A stretch of 64,000 nt of DNA, from positions 124,001 to 188,000 of the forward strand of contig NZ_BMLT01000007.1 in NCBI RefSeq assembly GCF_014645375.1, written 5' to 3'. A model generated the notes under the pieces. It searched no databases and was not told the origin of the DNA. It saw nothing but the letters and a program-made list of their open reading frames with translations. The position numbers were made by a program, and so were the translations under genes. This DNA is from Marinobacterium nitratireducens (GTDB lineage Bacteria; Pseudomonadota; Gammaproteobacteria; Pseudomonadales; Balneatricaceae). This document shows, piece by piece, positions 7,255 through 17,070 of this stretch (its first letter is position 1; each line of letters starts with the position of its first letter).

Positions 7255-10200
7255 ATGCGATGCGCGGACTGCGGGTACGATAATCCAGTAGATGCCAAAT
7301 TCTGCGAGCAGTGCGGCACCCGGCTGAGACGGAACTGTCCTCGCTGCGGTCATGAAGTCGGCCCGGCGGCCCGTTTCTGCCGAGAATGCGGTGCCGCCCT
7401 GGACGAGGACAAGGGCGCCGCGGAACCGGCAGCCAGCACAGGCGAGATGCCGGCGCCGGTAACTTATCCGCCGCCCCACCTGGCGGCCCGGCTGCGAGCC
7501 GAACAGGCGGCCCTGGCCGCGCGCAGCGGTACTGAGGGCGAACGCAAGACCATCACCGTGCTCTTTGCCGACATGGCCGGCTCCACCGCGATGGTGCACG
7601 ACCGCGACCCGGAAGACGCCCGCCGGCTGATCGACCCGGTGCTCGCGCTGATGATGGAGGCCGTCCACCATTACCAGGGCCATGTCGCCAAGTCGCTGGG
7701 GGATGGGATACTGGCCCTGTTTGGCGCCCCGATCGGCTGCGAAGAACACGCCCAGCGGGCACTGTATGCCGCGCTACGCATGCAGGAGGCGATGCGCCAC
7801 TACGGCAACCAGGTGCGGCTGGAAGACGGGGTCTCGCTGCAGATCCGGGTCGGGGTCCATACCGGCGAGGTCGTCGTCCGGGCGATCCGCACCGAGGACC
7901 TCCATGTCGACTACGACCCGGTCGGACATACGATTAATATCGCCTCGCGGCTCGAGGGCATCGCCGCCCCCGGCTCGGTTCTGGTGAGCGACGAGACCTA
8001 CCGGCTGGCCGAAGGCTACTTTCGCTTCAAGACGCTGGGCGCCACCGCATTCAAGGGCGTGCCCGAACCTTTGGTGGTGCATGAAGTCCTCGGCAGCAGC
8101 CCGCTGCGGACCCGGTTGCAGGTTGCGGCGAGCCGCGGCCTGGCGCGCTTTATCGGGCGCCGCGAAGAGTTGGCGCAGATGCGCTCGGCACTGCATCGAG
8201 CCTGCGCCGGCAACGGACAGATCGTCGGCGTGGTGGGCGAACCCGGTGTCGGCAAGTCGCGGCTATTCTACGAATTCAAGCACGCTCTGGAGCCGTCAAG
8301 CCTGGTACTGGAAACCTATTCGGTATCCCATGGCAAGGCTTTCCCCTACCTGCCGTTGATCGAGCTGTTGAAAAACTACATGCAAATCCTGCCGCAGGAC
8401 GACGAGCGCCAGCGCCGCGAGAAGGTGACTGGCAAGGCGCTGACGCTGGAATCCGGGCTCGAGGACTGCCTGCCATACCTGCTCTATCTGCTGGGCCTCT
8501 GCGACGCAACTTCGCCGCTGCCTCAGATGGACCTGAACATCCGGCGCCGGCGTACCTTCGACGCAATCAAGCGCCTGCTGCTGCGCGAGAGCCTCAAGCA
8601 GCCGTTGATCCTGATCTTCGAGGATCTTCAGTGGCTGGATCGCGAAACCGAGGCCTTCATCGACTTTTTTGCCGACGCCCTGGCCGGTGCCCGGGTACTG
8701 CTGCTGGTCAACTTTCGCCCCGAATACCCGCAGGGCCTGGGTTACCGTAGCCACTATACGCAGCTGCAGCTGGAACCTCTGGGGCAGGATGAGACCGGAG
8801 AGTTGCTGGAGACCCTGCTGGGCCCGGATGCCTCGCTGGCGCCGATCAAGCCGCTGATCATGAAACAGACCGAAGGCAATCCGTTTTTCCTCGAAGAGGT
8901 GTTCCAGACGCTGCTCGAAGAAGAGGTGCTCAGCGGCGCCCCGGGCCACTGCCGTCTCGAGCGGATGCCGGCAACCCTGCATATCCCGACCACGGTTCAG
9001 GGCGTGCTGACGACCCGGATCGACCGGCTCGCCAAGCCCGAAAAGGAGCTGCTGCAGACGCTTGCGGTGATCGGCAAGGCCTTTGTCTGGAGCCTCGTCA
9101 GCCGGCTGTCGGATTGGCCCGAGGACGAACTGCAGGGCCTGCTGTCGCGACTACAGGCCGGCGAGTTCATCTACGAGCACCCGGCTTTCCCGGAAGTGGA
9201 GTACAACTTCAAGCACGGCCTGACCCAGGAAGTCGCCTACGGTTCCCTGCTCAAGGGGCGTCGCAGCCAGCTGCACGAGCGCACCGGTCAGGCGATCGAG
9301 GCACTGTATCGCCACCGGCTCGACGACCACTTCGGCGAGCTGGCGCATCATTACAGTCGCAGCGGCAACGTCGCCAAGGCGATCGAGTTCCAGTACAAGG
9401 CCGGGGTGCAGGCGGCGCAGCGCTCGGCCAACCGGGAAGCCGCAGTGCAGTTGGGCGACGCCCTGGCAATGCTCCAGCAGTTGCCGGCCGGCAGCGAGCG
9501 CGACCACCTCGAGCTCGAAATACAGCTGGTGCTCGGTGCGGCGCAGATGTCGGTCTGCGGCATCGGCTCGGCGAAGGTCGAGCAGGCCTATACGCGTGCG
9601 CTGTCGCTGTGCCGTGAGTTGCAGGAAACACAGCAGCTGTTCCCCGTGCTGGTGGGCTTGCGCCGGTATTACACCATGCGGGCGAACTTCCAGACCGCGC
9701 AGGAGCTGGCGGAGCAGTTGCTCCGGCTGGCCGGGCGCGAGCAGGACGAGGAATACCGGTTGCAGGCGCATTTTGCCATGGCGGCGGTGCTGCTCTTTCG
9801 CGGGCGGCTGGACGATGCCCGGCGGCACTTCGAGCAGTGCACCTCGATCGGCGACCCTGAGGCGCACCGGGCGCAGGTATTCTGCTACAGCATAGAGCCG
9901 GGGATGCTGTCGCACTGTTACCTGGGCTGGATCCTGTGGTATCGCGGTTACGCGGATCAGGCGCTGGCGCAGTGCGAGAACGTCGCCAACCAGGCGCGGG
10001 AATCGTCGCCGCCCTTTGTGCTGGCCGAAGTCTTCGATGTGCTGGCCGAGCTGCATCAGCTGCGAGGCGAAGCCGCTGCCGCGCAGGAGTGGGCCGACGC
10101 CGCTATGACACTGTCCAGCGATGAGGGACTGCCGTACTGGCTCGCGCGCGGCTCCGTCCTGTCGGGCTGGGCACTGGCACGGCAGGGGCAGCATCGCAAC

Positions 10201-10680
10201 GGCATCGCACGAATCCGTGACGGGCTGAGACATTACGAATCGAGCGGCGGCCTGTTGATGTATCCGAGATACCTGGCGCTGCTATCGGAGGCGCTGGGGG
10301 CTGCGGGCAGGGTCAGGGTGGCGCTGAAAGCGCTGGCCACAGCGAGAACGCAGGCTGAAGCCAGTGGCGAGCGGATGTACCTGGCCGAGATTTTACGGCA
10401 GGAGGCCGAACTGATGCTGGCGCAGGGCGGGGGCCCTGAGCCGGAGCAGCAGGCCGAGCGCTGCCTGCTGCAGGCGATCGATACCGCGCAGGAACAGGAC
10501 GCGCGAGCATTGAAGCTGCGCGCCGCGACCAGCCTCGCCCGGCTGTGGCGGCGCCAGGGGAAGACGGTGCACGCACTCAGGATGCTGCGGGACAGTTACC
10601 GCCCGTTCACCGAAGGTTTCGACACCGCCGATCTGCGAGAGGCCAGGTCGCTGCTGGAACAGCTGACGCACGGCGCTTAG
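7255..10680 (+). CDS. Zinc-ribbon class III adenylate/guanylate cyclase with ATPase and TPR modules
   Basis: 1141 aa. Residues 1-50 hold two zinc ribbons (CADCGYDN...CEQCG and CPRCGHEV...CRECG). Residues ~97-280 are a class III cyclase catalytic domain. Metal-binding Asp106 (LFADMAGS) and Asp150 (KSLGDGILALFG) and the transition-state pair Asn228/Arg232 (TINIASRLEG) are present, so it should be active. From ~298 comes a signalling ATPase (FIGRREEL; Walker A GEPGVGKS at 328-335), then an alpha-solenoid/TPR tail to the end. This architecture is common in proteobacteria and its input signal is usually unknown. No membrane segment is seen, so it is probably cytosolic. It stands alone, flanked by mobile debris. 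Confidence 0.85.
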   Translation: MRCADCGYDNPVDAKFCEQCGTRLRRNCPRCGHEVGPAARFCRECGAALDEDKGAAEPAASTGEMPAPVTYPPPHLAARLRAEQAALAARSGTEGERKTITVLFADMAGSTAMVHDRDPEDARRLIDPVLALMMEAVHHYQGHVAKSLGDGILALFGAPIGCEEHAQRALYAALRMQEAMRHYGNQVRLEDGVSLQIRVGVHTGEVVVRAIRTEDLHVDYDPVGHTINIASRLEGIAAPGSVLVSDETYRLAEGYFRFKTLGATAFKGVPEPLVVHEVLGSSPLRTRLQVAASRGLARFIGRREELAQMRSALHRACAGNGQIVGVVGEPGVGKSRLFYEFKHALEPSSLVLETYSVSHGKAFPYLPLIELLKNYMQILPQDDERQRREKVTGKALTLESGLEDCLPYLLYLLGLCDATSPLPQMDLNIRRRRTFDAIKRLLLRESLKQPLILIFEDLQWLDRETEAFIDFFADALAGARVLLLVNFRPEYPQGLGYRSHYTQLQLEPLGQDETGELLETLLGPDASLAPIKPLIMKQTEGNPFFLEEVFQTLLEEEVLSGAPGHCRLERMPATLHIPTTVQGVLTTRIDRLAKPEKELLQTLAVIGKAFVWSLVSRLSDWPEDELQGLLSRLQAGEFIYEHPAFPEVEYNFKHGLTQEVAYGSLLKGRRSQLHERTGQAIEALYRHRLDDHFGELAHHYSRSGNVAKAIEFQYKAGVQAAQRSANREAAVQLGDALAMLQQLPAGSERDHLELEIQLVLGAAQMSVCGIGSAKVEQAYTRALSLCRELQETQQLFPVLVGLRRYYTMRANFQTAQELAEQLLRLAGREQDEEYRLQAHFAMAAVLLFRGRLDDARRHFEQCTSIGDPEAHRAQVFCYSIEPGMLSHCYLGWILWYRGYADQALAQCENVANQARESSPPFVLAEVFDVLAELHQLRGEAAAAQEWADAAMTLSSDEGLPYWLARGSVLSGWALARQGQHRNGIARIRDGLRHYESSGGLLMYPRYLALLSEALGAAGRVRVALKALATARTQAEASGERMYLAEILRQEAELMLAQGGGPEPEQQAERCLLQAIDTAQEQDARALKLRAATSLARLWRRQGKTVHALRMLRDSYRPFTEGFDTADLREARSLLEQLTHGA

Positions 10681-10778
10681 CGGGGTTTGAAGCCCAACGG
10701 AACGAATATGTACGTTAACCGGCTTACTGCTCGAAATCCGGCCATTCTGGCTCGTCATGGATAAAGGCGCCGCACGCG

Positions 10779-11516
10779 TCTCAGGAGTCCCTCCCATCGA
10801 TTCTGAACGCCATCGGCAACGACGTCGCCAAGGGACTCGTCGTGGTTGGCATTCTGCTGGCATGCGCCCAGATCCTGGTGGCGATGATCAACCTGACCGG
10901 AATCGGCGTCTCAATGGCCTCCGGTATCCTGGCGCTGGCCGGCGACAGTCCGCTGGGCGTTGCGGTAATCGTCGCACTGGTTTGCATCGTGATGGGCATG
11001 GGCGTGCCGACAACCGCGGCTTATGTCCTGGTTGCCGCTGTGATGGCACCAGCCCTGACCGGCATGGGCTTCGAACCTTTTGCCGCGCATATGTTCGTCT
11101 TCTTCTACGCCACCCTGTCGGTTATTACGCCGCCGGTCTGCATCGCCGTTTTTGTCGCTGCCGGGATTGCCGTCGAGCGCTGGAGCAAAGTTGCAAAATG
11201 GGCTCTGACGCTCTCCGCCGTGACCTACCTGATTCCATTCCTGTTCTCGCCTGGCTATCTGGGCCAGGGAGGCATCATCGCCATTCTGCAAGCCGCGCTG
11301 TTTGGCTGCGTGATCTGCATCGCGGTCAGCGTGCTACTGAGCGGTCTGGCGGCCATAAACCCTCTGACGATTGCGGCGTGGCTGGCCGTAGCGGTTTGTG
11401 CTGTCTGGCCGTCCATTTATGCCCAAATCAGCAGCCTGGTGCTGCTAGGCCCTGCAATCTGGTTGTTGCGTAGTCGTTTGGAGACGGCAGCTTCTGTGCC
11501 TGGATGCGCAAAGTAG
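10779..11516 (+). pseudogene. 3' remnant of a TRAP-type fused permease
   Basis: The frame reads SQESLPSILNAIGN, then the conserved VMGMGVPTTAAYVLVAAV, then FVFFYATLSVITPPVC. These are hallmarks of the C-terminal DctM part of fused TRAP (TAXI-type) permeases. Only about 245 of roughly 650 residues remain and there is no matching 5' end or binding protein beside it. The join with the preceding sequence is near 10770. The first in-frame ATG-like start (GTG at 10842) would begin mid-domain. A decayed leftover with no likely function. Confidence 0.8.
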
Positions 11517-11593
11517 TCAAGCGCTAAACGACCGATTATGAGGTCAATAAACTACCTCGCCGTCATCATCGTTAACAATGCGCTACCCCACTT

Positions 11594-11624
11594 CAGACCC
11601 ATCATTGATGGGTCTGCCTTTTTT
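11594..11624 (+). terminator. Rho-independent terminator
   Basis: An 11-bp perfect stem, CAGACCCATCA at 11594-11604 with TGATGGGTCTG at 11606-11616 (9 bp if a 5-nt loop is allowed), is followed by CC and six T residues. It lies about 80 bp after the TRAP permease remnant and probably once ended that operon. Confidence 0.85.
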
Positions 11625-11668
11625 CACCCGCATCGGGAAGAGAACTTAGACGCCACTCCAAAGTTGAG

Positions 11669-11928
11669 TCAATTGCGTTCCGGCAGTTTCACGCCGTATG
11701 GACGTAACTCCCCCTTCGGTAAGACATGCCGGTAAAGTATCTGGCGGGTAATCCCCAGCTCCTCACAGAGATCCGACCTTGGTTTCCGGCTGGCCCATGG
11801 GGGACATCGCCAGCCGCAGCTTAGCAGCGGTCATCTTGAACGGCCGCCAGCCCTTTCGGCCCCGGGCGCGGGACGAGGCTAACCCGGCCACTGTCCGATC
11901 AGCAATGAGCTCTCTTTCGAATTCAGCG
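11669..11928 (-). pseudogene. Resolvase C-terminal fragment, frameshifted
   Basis: The minus strand reads AEFERELIADRTVAGLASSR, ARGRKGWRPFKMTAAKLRLA, MSPMGQPETKVG. After a one-base shift near 11772 it continues DLCEELGITRQILYRHVLPK and GELRPYGVKLPERN, then stop. This is the end of the catalytic domain and the helix-turn-helix of a Tn3-type serine resolvase. The catalytic N-terminal half is missing. Confidence 0.8.
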
Positions 11929-11946
11929 TTATGCAGTGCACCACAT

Positions 11947-11987
11947 GAGGGTGAGTTCGAACGCAACTTAATCCGCGAGCGTACCAA
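11947..11987 (+). pseudogene. Second resolvase fragment, opposite strand, cut by a Tn3 end
   Basis: EGEFERNLIRERTK on the plus strand is the same resolvase segment as the EFEREL motif on the minus strand about 30 bp to the left. Its 3' continuation is cut exactly where the Tn3-type terminal repeat begins at 11988. Two different resolvase pieces therefore lie back to back. Confidence 0.6.
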
Positions 11988-12025
11988 GGGGTCGTTTCAG
12001 AAAACGGAAAATAAAGCACGCTAAC
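11988..12025 (+). mobile_element. Terminal inverted repeat of a Tn3-family (Tn21/Tn501 type) transposon
   Basis: GGGGTCGTTTCAGAAAACGG followed by AAAATAAAGCACGCTAA is the 38-bp terminal repeat of the Tn21 subfamily with about one difference from the form I know. The GGGG end faces left, so the transposon body extends rightward, matching the tnpA remnant whose 3' end abuts it. The opposite terminus is not visible before pntB. Confidence 0.85.
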
Positions 12026-13157
12026 CCGCTTGCAGGGGCCGTAGCGGCCTGAATTTCCCAGCACCGGTCTTGGCGTTGCCGCGCCAGACATAATCACCGG
12101 TAAGAACAGCGTGTCATCGACGGTTTGGCCGTGACCGCGAAGCGCGCCGCAGAATTTCATCCCAATGTGCGCTTACGTGCTTGATGTTGAGCGTGCCACC
12201 GATCATAGGTTTCAGAGCCTCGTAGGCGGCATCGCGCTTTGGAATGTAGAGTTTGGTGTCGCCCAATGTGGCCAGTGCTCTCGGCGCGACTAGCCGCCTT
12301 GAAGCGCTGGCCGTCCGAGGATGACGTGGTGCCGGCGCCCCAATGCTCGGCGAACGGGTGCCGGAACTGGGTGTTGACTAGTTCGGCCAGCGCGGCGGAA
12401 TACCGATAGCTTGGCATAGGTGGTACCAGGGCAGGACTCGGCCATCTTCGTCAGGCCTAGGTTGATCGCATCGGCCAGGATTGTGGTCAGCAACAAGCGC
12501 TTGTTCTTGGTCAAGTCGCCCGATTTCAGGTGCGTGAAGTGGCGAGTGAAGCCCGTCCACTCATCCACCTCCAGCAGCAACTCGGTGATCTTGACATGGG
12601 GTAGGACTATGGCTGTCTAGTCAATTAGCGCCTGCACGGCATCCGGTACCGCCGCATCGAGAGGCGGGATCTTCAGGCCCGACTCGGTGATGATGGCGTC
12701 CGGCAATTCGTTGTCGAGCGCCATGCGGTTGGCTGTGGCAAGCTGCGTCTCCAACAGTTCCAGGCGCTCGTGCAAATACTGGTCGCCGTCGGTGGCCACG
12801 GCCAGCGGCAGTTCGCTTGTCTGCTTGAGGCTGGCGAACCTCCCGGCGGGTACAAGGTAATCCTCGAAGTCCTTGAACTGGTGCGAACCCTGTATGTTCC
12901 GACAGCGCGTACAGCTCGTAATAGCGCCGATCGATGCCGGCCCCTGTCATCACGAGCTTCGCCCAACGCTTCTTGATGAAACCGGTCGGCGCATCGGCGG
13001 GCACCTTGAGCTGTAACGCCGCCACGCCCGCGTAATAACGCTCCCAAGACTTCTTGAGTTCGGATGTGTAGGCGCACTGCTTAGGCGACTGCTCGATTGT
13101 CGAAATCAATTTGTGAGAAATCGAGGCCGACTTCTCTACCAGTTCCCTGATACTCAT
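12026..13157 (-). pseudogene. tnpA: Tn3-family transposase remnant, internally deleted and frameshifted
   Basis: In order on the minus strand: [39 protein letters not shown]; (shift) [34 protein letters not shown]; stop; [37 protein letters not shown]; (shift) [18 protein letters not shown]; then pieces of [19 protein letters not shown] and [10 protein letters not shown] up to the terminal repeat. All are collinear with Tn21/Tn501-type TnpA, which is about 990 aa, but only about 1.1 kb remains. At least four breaks and two large internal deletions are present, plus loss of the 5' end. It is inactive. Confidence 0.85.
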
Positions 13158-13183
13158 TCATCCGCAAAACAGCCAAGCCATAA

Positions 13184-14587
13184 TCATTGACTCAACTGTT
13201 TCAACAGCGCGTCGACGCTTTCCTTGGCATCGCCGAACAGCATCCGCGTGTTCTCCTTGTAGAACAGCGGGTTGTCGACCCCGGCGTAGCCGGTGGCCAT
13301 GCCGCGCTTGAGCACGATGGTGGTCTTGCCTTTCCAGGGCTCGAGAACCGGCATGCCGGCAATCGGGCTGTCCGGCACTTCCTGCGCTGCCGGGTTGACG
13401 ATGTCGTTGGCACCGATGACGATGGAGACGTCGACGTCCGGGAAGTCTTCGTTGATCTCGTCCATCTCGTAGACGATGTCGTACGGGACCTTGGCTTCCG
13501 CCAGCAGCACGTTCATGTGACCCGGCATACGACCCGCGACCGGGTGGATGCCAAAGCGCACGTTGATGCCCTTCTCGCGCAGTTTCTTGGTGATCTCGAA
13601 CACCGTGTGCTGCGCCTGGGCGACGGCCATGCCGTAACCCGGCAGGATCATGACTTCCTTGGCGTGCTCCAGCAGGCCCGCGGCTTCTTCCGCCTCGATC
13701 GGCTGGACGTCGCCGGCTTCACCCGCAGGACCGGCCGGGGCCGCGCCCTTGCTGGCGCTGGTGCCGAAGCCACCGAGGATGACGTTGACGAACTTACGGT
13801 TCATCGCCTTGCACATGATGTAGCTGAGGATGGCACCGCTGGAGCCGACCAGCGCGCCGACCACGATCAGCAGGTCGTTGCCGAGCATGAAGCCCATCGC
13901 CGCCGCCGCCCAGCCGGAGTAGCTGTTGAGCATCGACACCACCACCGGCATGTCGGCACCGCCGATAGCCACCACCATGTGCACGCCGAACACCAGCGCG
14001 ATCAGGGTCATCAGCACCAGCCAGACCAGTCCGCCGCCGTCTGCAGAACCCTGCACGAACAGGATGCAGAACAAGAACGCCAGCACACCCAGACCTGCGT
14101 TGAACCAGTGACGGCCCGGCAGCTGCAGCGGCTTGCCGCTGATCTTGGCGCTGAGTTTCAGATATGCCGCCACGGAGCCGGTGAAGGTCACCGCACCGAT
14201 CAGGATGCCGATATAGGTCTCGACATCGTGAATGGTCTTGGCCGCGCCGGACAGCTCGCTGTGCTGCAGTGCGTTAGCGTAGCCGACGAACACCGCCGCC
14301 AGACCCACCAGGCTGTGCAGGATCGCGACCAGTTCCGGCATCTGGGTCATTTCGACCTTTTTCGCCAGGTACCAGCCGATGGCGCCGCCGGCGATCATGC
14401 CCAGCAGCAGGACGAAGTAGTTGTTGGAGATGATGCCGAAGATCGTCACCACCAGCGCCAGGCCCATGCCCAGCATGCCGTAGAGGTTGCCGCGACGTGC
14501 AGATTCCTGGTGGCTGAGGCCACCGAGCGCGAGGATAAAGAGCGCGCTCGCCCCGATGTAGGAAGCTGTGATTACACCTGTGTTCAT
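13184..14587 (-). CDS. pntB: NAD(P) transhydrogenase beta subunit
   Basis: 467 aa, the normal length for PntB. The N-terminal half is a bundle of membrane helices that forms the proton channel with PntA. The C-terminal domain binds NADP(H), with [35 protein letters not shown] and [13 protein letters not shown]. With PntA it uses the proton gradient to reduce NADP+ with NADH at the inner membrane. It follows pntA by 10 bp on the same strand and is surely cotranscribed. Its stop codon is within about 30 bp of the decayed Tn3 transposase, so the operon's downstream side was replaced by mobile DNA without damage to the gene. Confidence 0.95.
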   Translation of the reverse strand: MNTGVITASYIGASALFILALGGLSHQESARRGNLYGMLGMGLALVVTIFGIISNNYFVLLLGMIAGGAIGWYLAKKVEMTQMPELVAILHSLVGLAAVFVGYANALQHSELSGAAKTIHDVETYIGILIGAVTFTGSVAAYLKLSAKISGKPLQLPGRHWFNAGLGVLAFLFCILFVQGSADGGGLVWLVLMTLIALVFGVHMVVAIGGADMPVVVSMLNSYSGWAAAAMGFMLGNDLLIVVGALVGSSGAILSYIMCKAMNRKFVNVILGGFGTSASKGAAPAGPAGEAGDVQPIEAEEAAGLLEHAKEVMILPGYGMAVAQAQHTVFEITKKLREKGINVRFGIHPVAGRMPGHMNVLLAEAKVPYDIVYEMDEINEDFPDVDVSIVIGANDIVNPAAQEVPDSPIAGMPVLEPWKGKTTIVLKRGMATGYAGVDNPLFYKENTRMLFGDAKESVDALLKQLSQ

Positions 14588-14597
14588 CGTTCCGCCC

Positions 14598-16160
14598 TTA
14601 TTTCCTGAACATCCGCAGCATGCGCTGGGTCACGGCGAAGCCGCCGACGATGTTGATGCTGGTGATGAAGACCGCCAGCGTCGCCAGTATCACCACCAGC
14701 GGACTGTCGCTCGAGATCTGTATCAAGGCACCGATGACGATGATGCTACTGATGGCGTTGGTGACGCTCATCAGCGGGGTGTGCAGCGAGTGCGAGACGC
14801 CCCAGATCACCATGTAGCCGATGAAGCAGGACAGCACGAACACCGTCAGATGGCCGATGAAGTCCGGCGGTGCGACCGAGCCCAGGCCCAGCAGCGCCAG
14901 ACCGGCGATGGCCAGCGGTGCCAGGAAGGCCAGCGGGTGTTTCGGTTTCGGTTCGGCCTTCTCGACCGCTTCGCGGGCCTTGTCGCCCATGTCTGCCTTC
15001 GGCGCGACCGACAGACGCGGCGCGGGTGGCGGCCAGGTGACCTCGCCTTCCTTGACCACGGTGGCGCCGCGGATCACTTCATCTTCCATATTGACGACGA
15101 TCTCGCCGTTCTTTTCCGGGCACAGATCGGTCAGCAGGTGACGCAGGTTGGTGGCGTACAGCTGGCTTGCCTGGGCCGACAGGCGGCTCGGCAGGTTGGT
15201 GTAGCCGATCAGGGTGACGCCGTGCTTCTCCACCACCTCGTTGGCGACGGTCAGCTTGCAGTTGCCGCCGGTTTCGGCCGCCAGGTCGACGATCACGCTG
15301 CCCGGCTTCATGCTCGCCACCATCTCTTCGGTGATCAGTTCGGGCGCGGGTTTGCCCGGGATCAGCGCGGTGGTGATGATGATGTCGACGTCCTTGGCCT
15401 GCTCGGCGAACAGCGCCATCTCGGCGGCGATGAACTCGGGGCTCATGGTCTTGGCGTAGCCGCCGGTACCGGCGCCGTCCTCCTCCGGGAAGTCGAGCAT
15501 CAGGAACTCGCCGTCCATGCTCTCGACCTGCTCCTTCACCTCGGGACGGGTGTCGAAGGCGCGCACGATAGCGCCCATGCTCTTGGCCGCGCCGATGGCG
15601 GCAAGACCGGCGACGCCGGCGCCGATCACCAGCACCTTGGCCGGCGGGATCTTGCCGGCGGCGGTGATCTGGCCGGTGAAGAAGCGGCCGAAGTGCTGCG
15701 CGGCTTCAACGACGGCACGGTAGCCGGCGATGTTGGCCATGGAGCTCAGGGCATCCATCTTCTGCGCACGGGAAATACGCGGCACGCTGTCCATCGCCAG
15801 CGCGGTCACGCCGCGCTCGGACAGATCCTGGAGCATCTCCGGATTCTGCGCCGGGTACAGGAAGCTGATCAGGGTCTGGCCCTTGCCCATCAGCTCCACG
15901 CCGTAGAAGCCGAGCTCCGGGTGCTGGCTCGGCGGACGCACTTTCATCACGATATCGGACGAGTGCCAGAGCTCTTTCGGGTCTTCGATAATCTCGACAC
16001 CCGCGGCACGGTACTGGTCGTCATCGAAGCTGGCTTCGAGGCCTGCGCCGGTTTCGATGGCGAGACTGAAACCCAGTTTCTGCAGCTGAGTCGCGACCTC
16101 GGGGGTCAAGGCAACGCGCTTTTCCCCTTCGTCGATCTCCTTCGGGACGCCTATTCGCAT
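14598..16160 (-). CDS. pntA: NAD(P) transhydrogenase alpha subunit (fused form)
   Basis: 520 aa. Residues 1-~380 form the NAD(H)-binding domain I, resembling alanine dehydrogenase ([20 protein letters not shown], nucleotide loop [20 protein letters not shown]). A linker rich in Pro, Ala and Lys follows, then four membrane helices (residues ~410-515). This is the single-chain form found in E. coli (510 aa) and not the split PntAA/PntAB form of alphaproteobacteria. It is first in a two-gene operon with pntB. The 160 bp upstream hold the promoter and then the end of an IS remnant. Confidence 0.95.
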   Translation of the reverse strand: MRIGVPKEIDEGEKRVALTPEVATQLQKLGFSLAIETGAGLEASFDDDQYRAAGVEIIEDPKELWHSSDIVMKVRPPSQHPELGFYGVELMGKGQTLISFLYPAQNPEMLQDLSERGVTALAMDSVPRISRAQKMDALSSMANIAGYRAVVEAAQHFGRFFTGQITAAGKIPPAKVLVIGAGVAGLAAIGAAKSMGAIVRAFDTRPEVKEQVESMDGEFLMLDFPEEDGAGTGGYAKTMSPEFIAAEMALFAEQAKDVDIIITTALIPGKPAPELITEEMVASMKPGSVIVDLAAETGGNCKLTVANEVVEKHGVTLIGYTNLPSRLSAQASQLYATNLRHLLTDLCPEKNGEIVVNMEDEVIRGATVVKEGEVTWPPPAPRLSVAPKADMGDKAREAVEKAEPKPKHPLAFLAPLAIAGLALLGLGSVAPPDFIGHLTVFVLSCFIGYMVIWGVSHSLHTPLMSVTNAISSIIVIGALIQISSDSPLVVILATLAVFITSINIVGGFAVTQRMLRMFRK

Positions 16161-16319
16161 CTATATTTCTCCGAATAATTGTAGGTAAGAGGCTGGACTA
16201 TCAACCTGGCGTGCAAATAGGTTCGCTTCCTGTTTAGTCGACCCTGAAAAATAGGATTTAAAACGCACCGGGGCACTTTCCCGCCGCTCGCTTTTGAGGA
16301 CTTCTCTGCAACAGGACGC

Positions 16320-17070
16320 TCAAGCGGCAAGCGCCATCTGCTTCTGATCGTTTTTCAACTCGATCAGCACGTGACGAGCACAGATTGCACTAACAGGCGG
16401 TATTTTTTTTCGGGGCAAAATAAGCCACCGCAGCAGCTTGCGCAGATTCTGACCGCAGGCGCACAGCAGTACATTGAGCGCATCGCCCAGTACGCCTTTC
16501 AGGAAGCAGCGCCGCATTTTGCCATCTGACTTGAGGTGTCCTATGACCGGCTCGACGCTGTTGCGTCGGCGCATCTAGCGCTTCTCGGACTCTGGCACGC
16601 CGCGCTTCTGGCCGGCGATGATCACCTGCACATCGTCCACACCTGATCCCTTATAGCCACGGTCAACGAAGCAAAACGCCGGCTTGTGGCCTGAAAGCGT
16701 TTCCACTTGTTGCAACTGATCTGCCAAGGTGAGGCCGTCGTAAGGATTGCCGGCATTGCTGCGAGCGCCGACGATGAAAGACTCCCTGGCGGTGACCGCG
16801 ATACTGGCTTTTACGCCGCACTCATAGCGCTCATGGGCCGTGCCCTTCGATATACAATCCACGCCCGGCTCATGCAGACTGTACGGCTTGTTTTTGCTGT
16901 TGCGCGTCTGGACCAGCAGTTGCCTGGCCTGGCGCAGACAGGCCTGCTGTTTGTCGCTCAGTACCAGCCCCTGGGCTTTGCCCTGGCGCTCGAGATCACG
17001 CACCACCCGCCCCAGAAAGCCGTTCACCTTTTTGATCGCCTTTTTCATGCGCTTGTACTGCTTGGCGTGC
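16320..17070 (-). pseudogene. IS5-family transposase remnant, 5' truncated with an in-frame stop
   Basis: The frame runs HAKQYKRMKKAIKKVNGFLG, GVDCISKGTAHERYECGVKA, CFVDRGYKGSGVDDVQVI, SEKR, stop (TAG), then MRRRNSVEPVIGHLKSDGKM to a stop at 16320. These are the DDE regions of IS5/IS1182-like transposases, with the last acidic residue in the EPVIGHLK block. The TAG at 16572-16574 splits the catalytic region, and the N-terminal part is absent because the remnant joins the dehydrogenase gene at about 17070. It is inactive. Confidence 0.8.

Noticed and set aside
9151-10233. 360-codon minus-strand frame inside the cyclase gene
   Set aside because: Shadow frame with no recognisable domain. The opposite strand codes a continuous TPR region.
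13187-16178. Long plus-strand open frames (473 and 536 codons) opposite pntB and pntA
   Set aside because: Histidine-, aspartate- and arginine-rich antisense shadows of GC-rich genes. The minus-strand translations are clear PntB and PntA.
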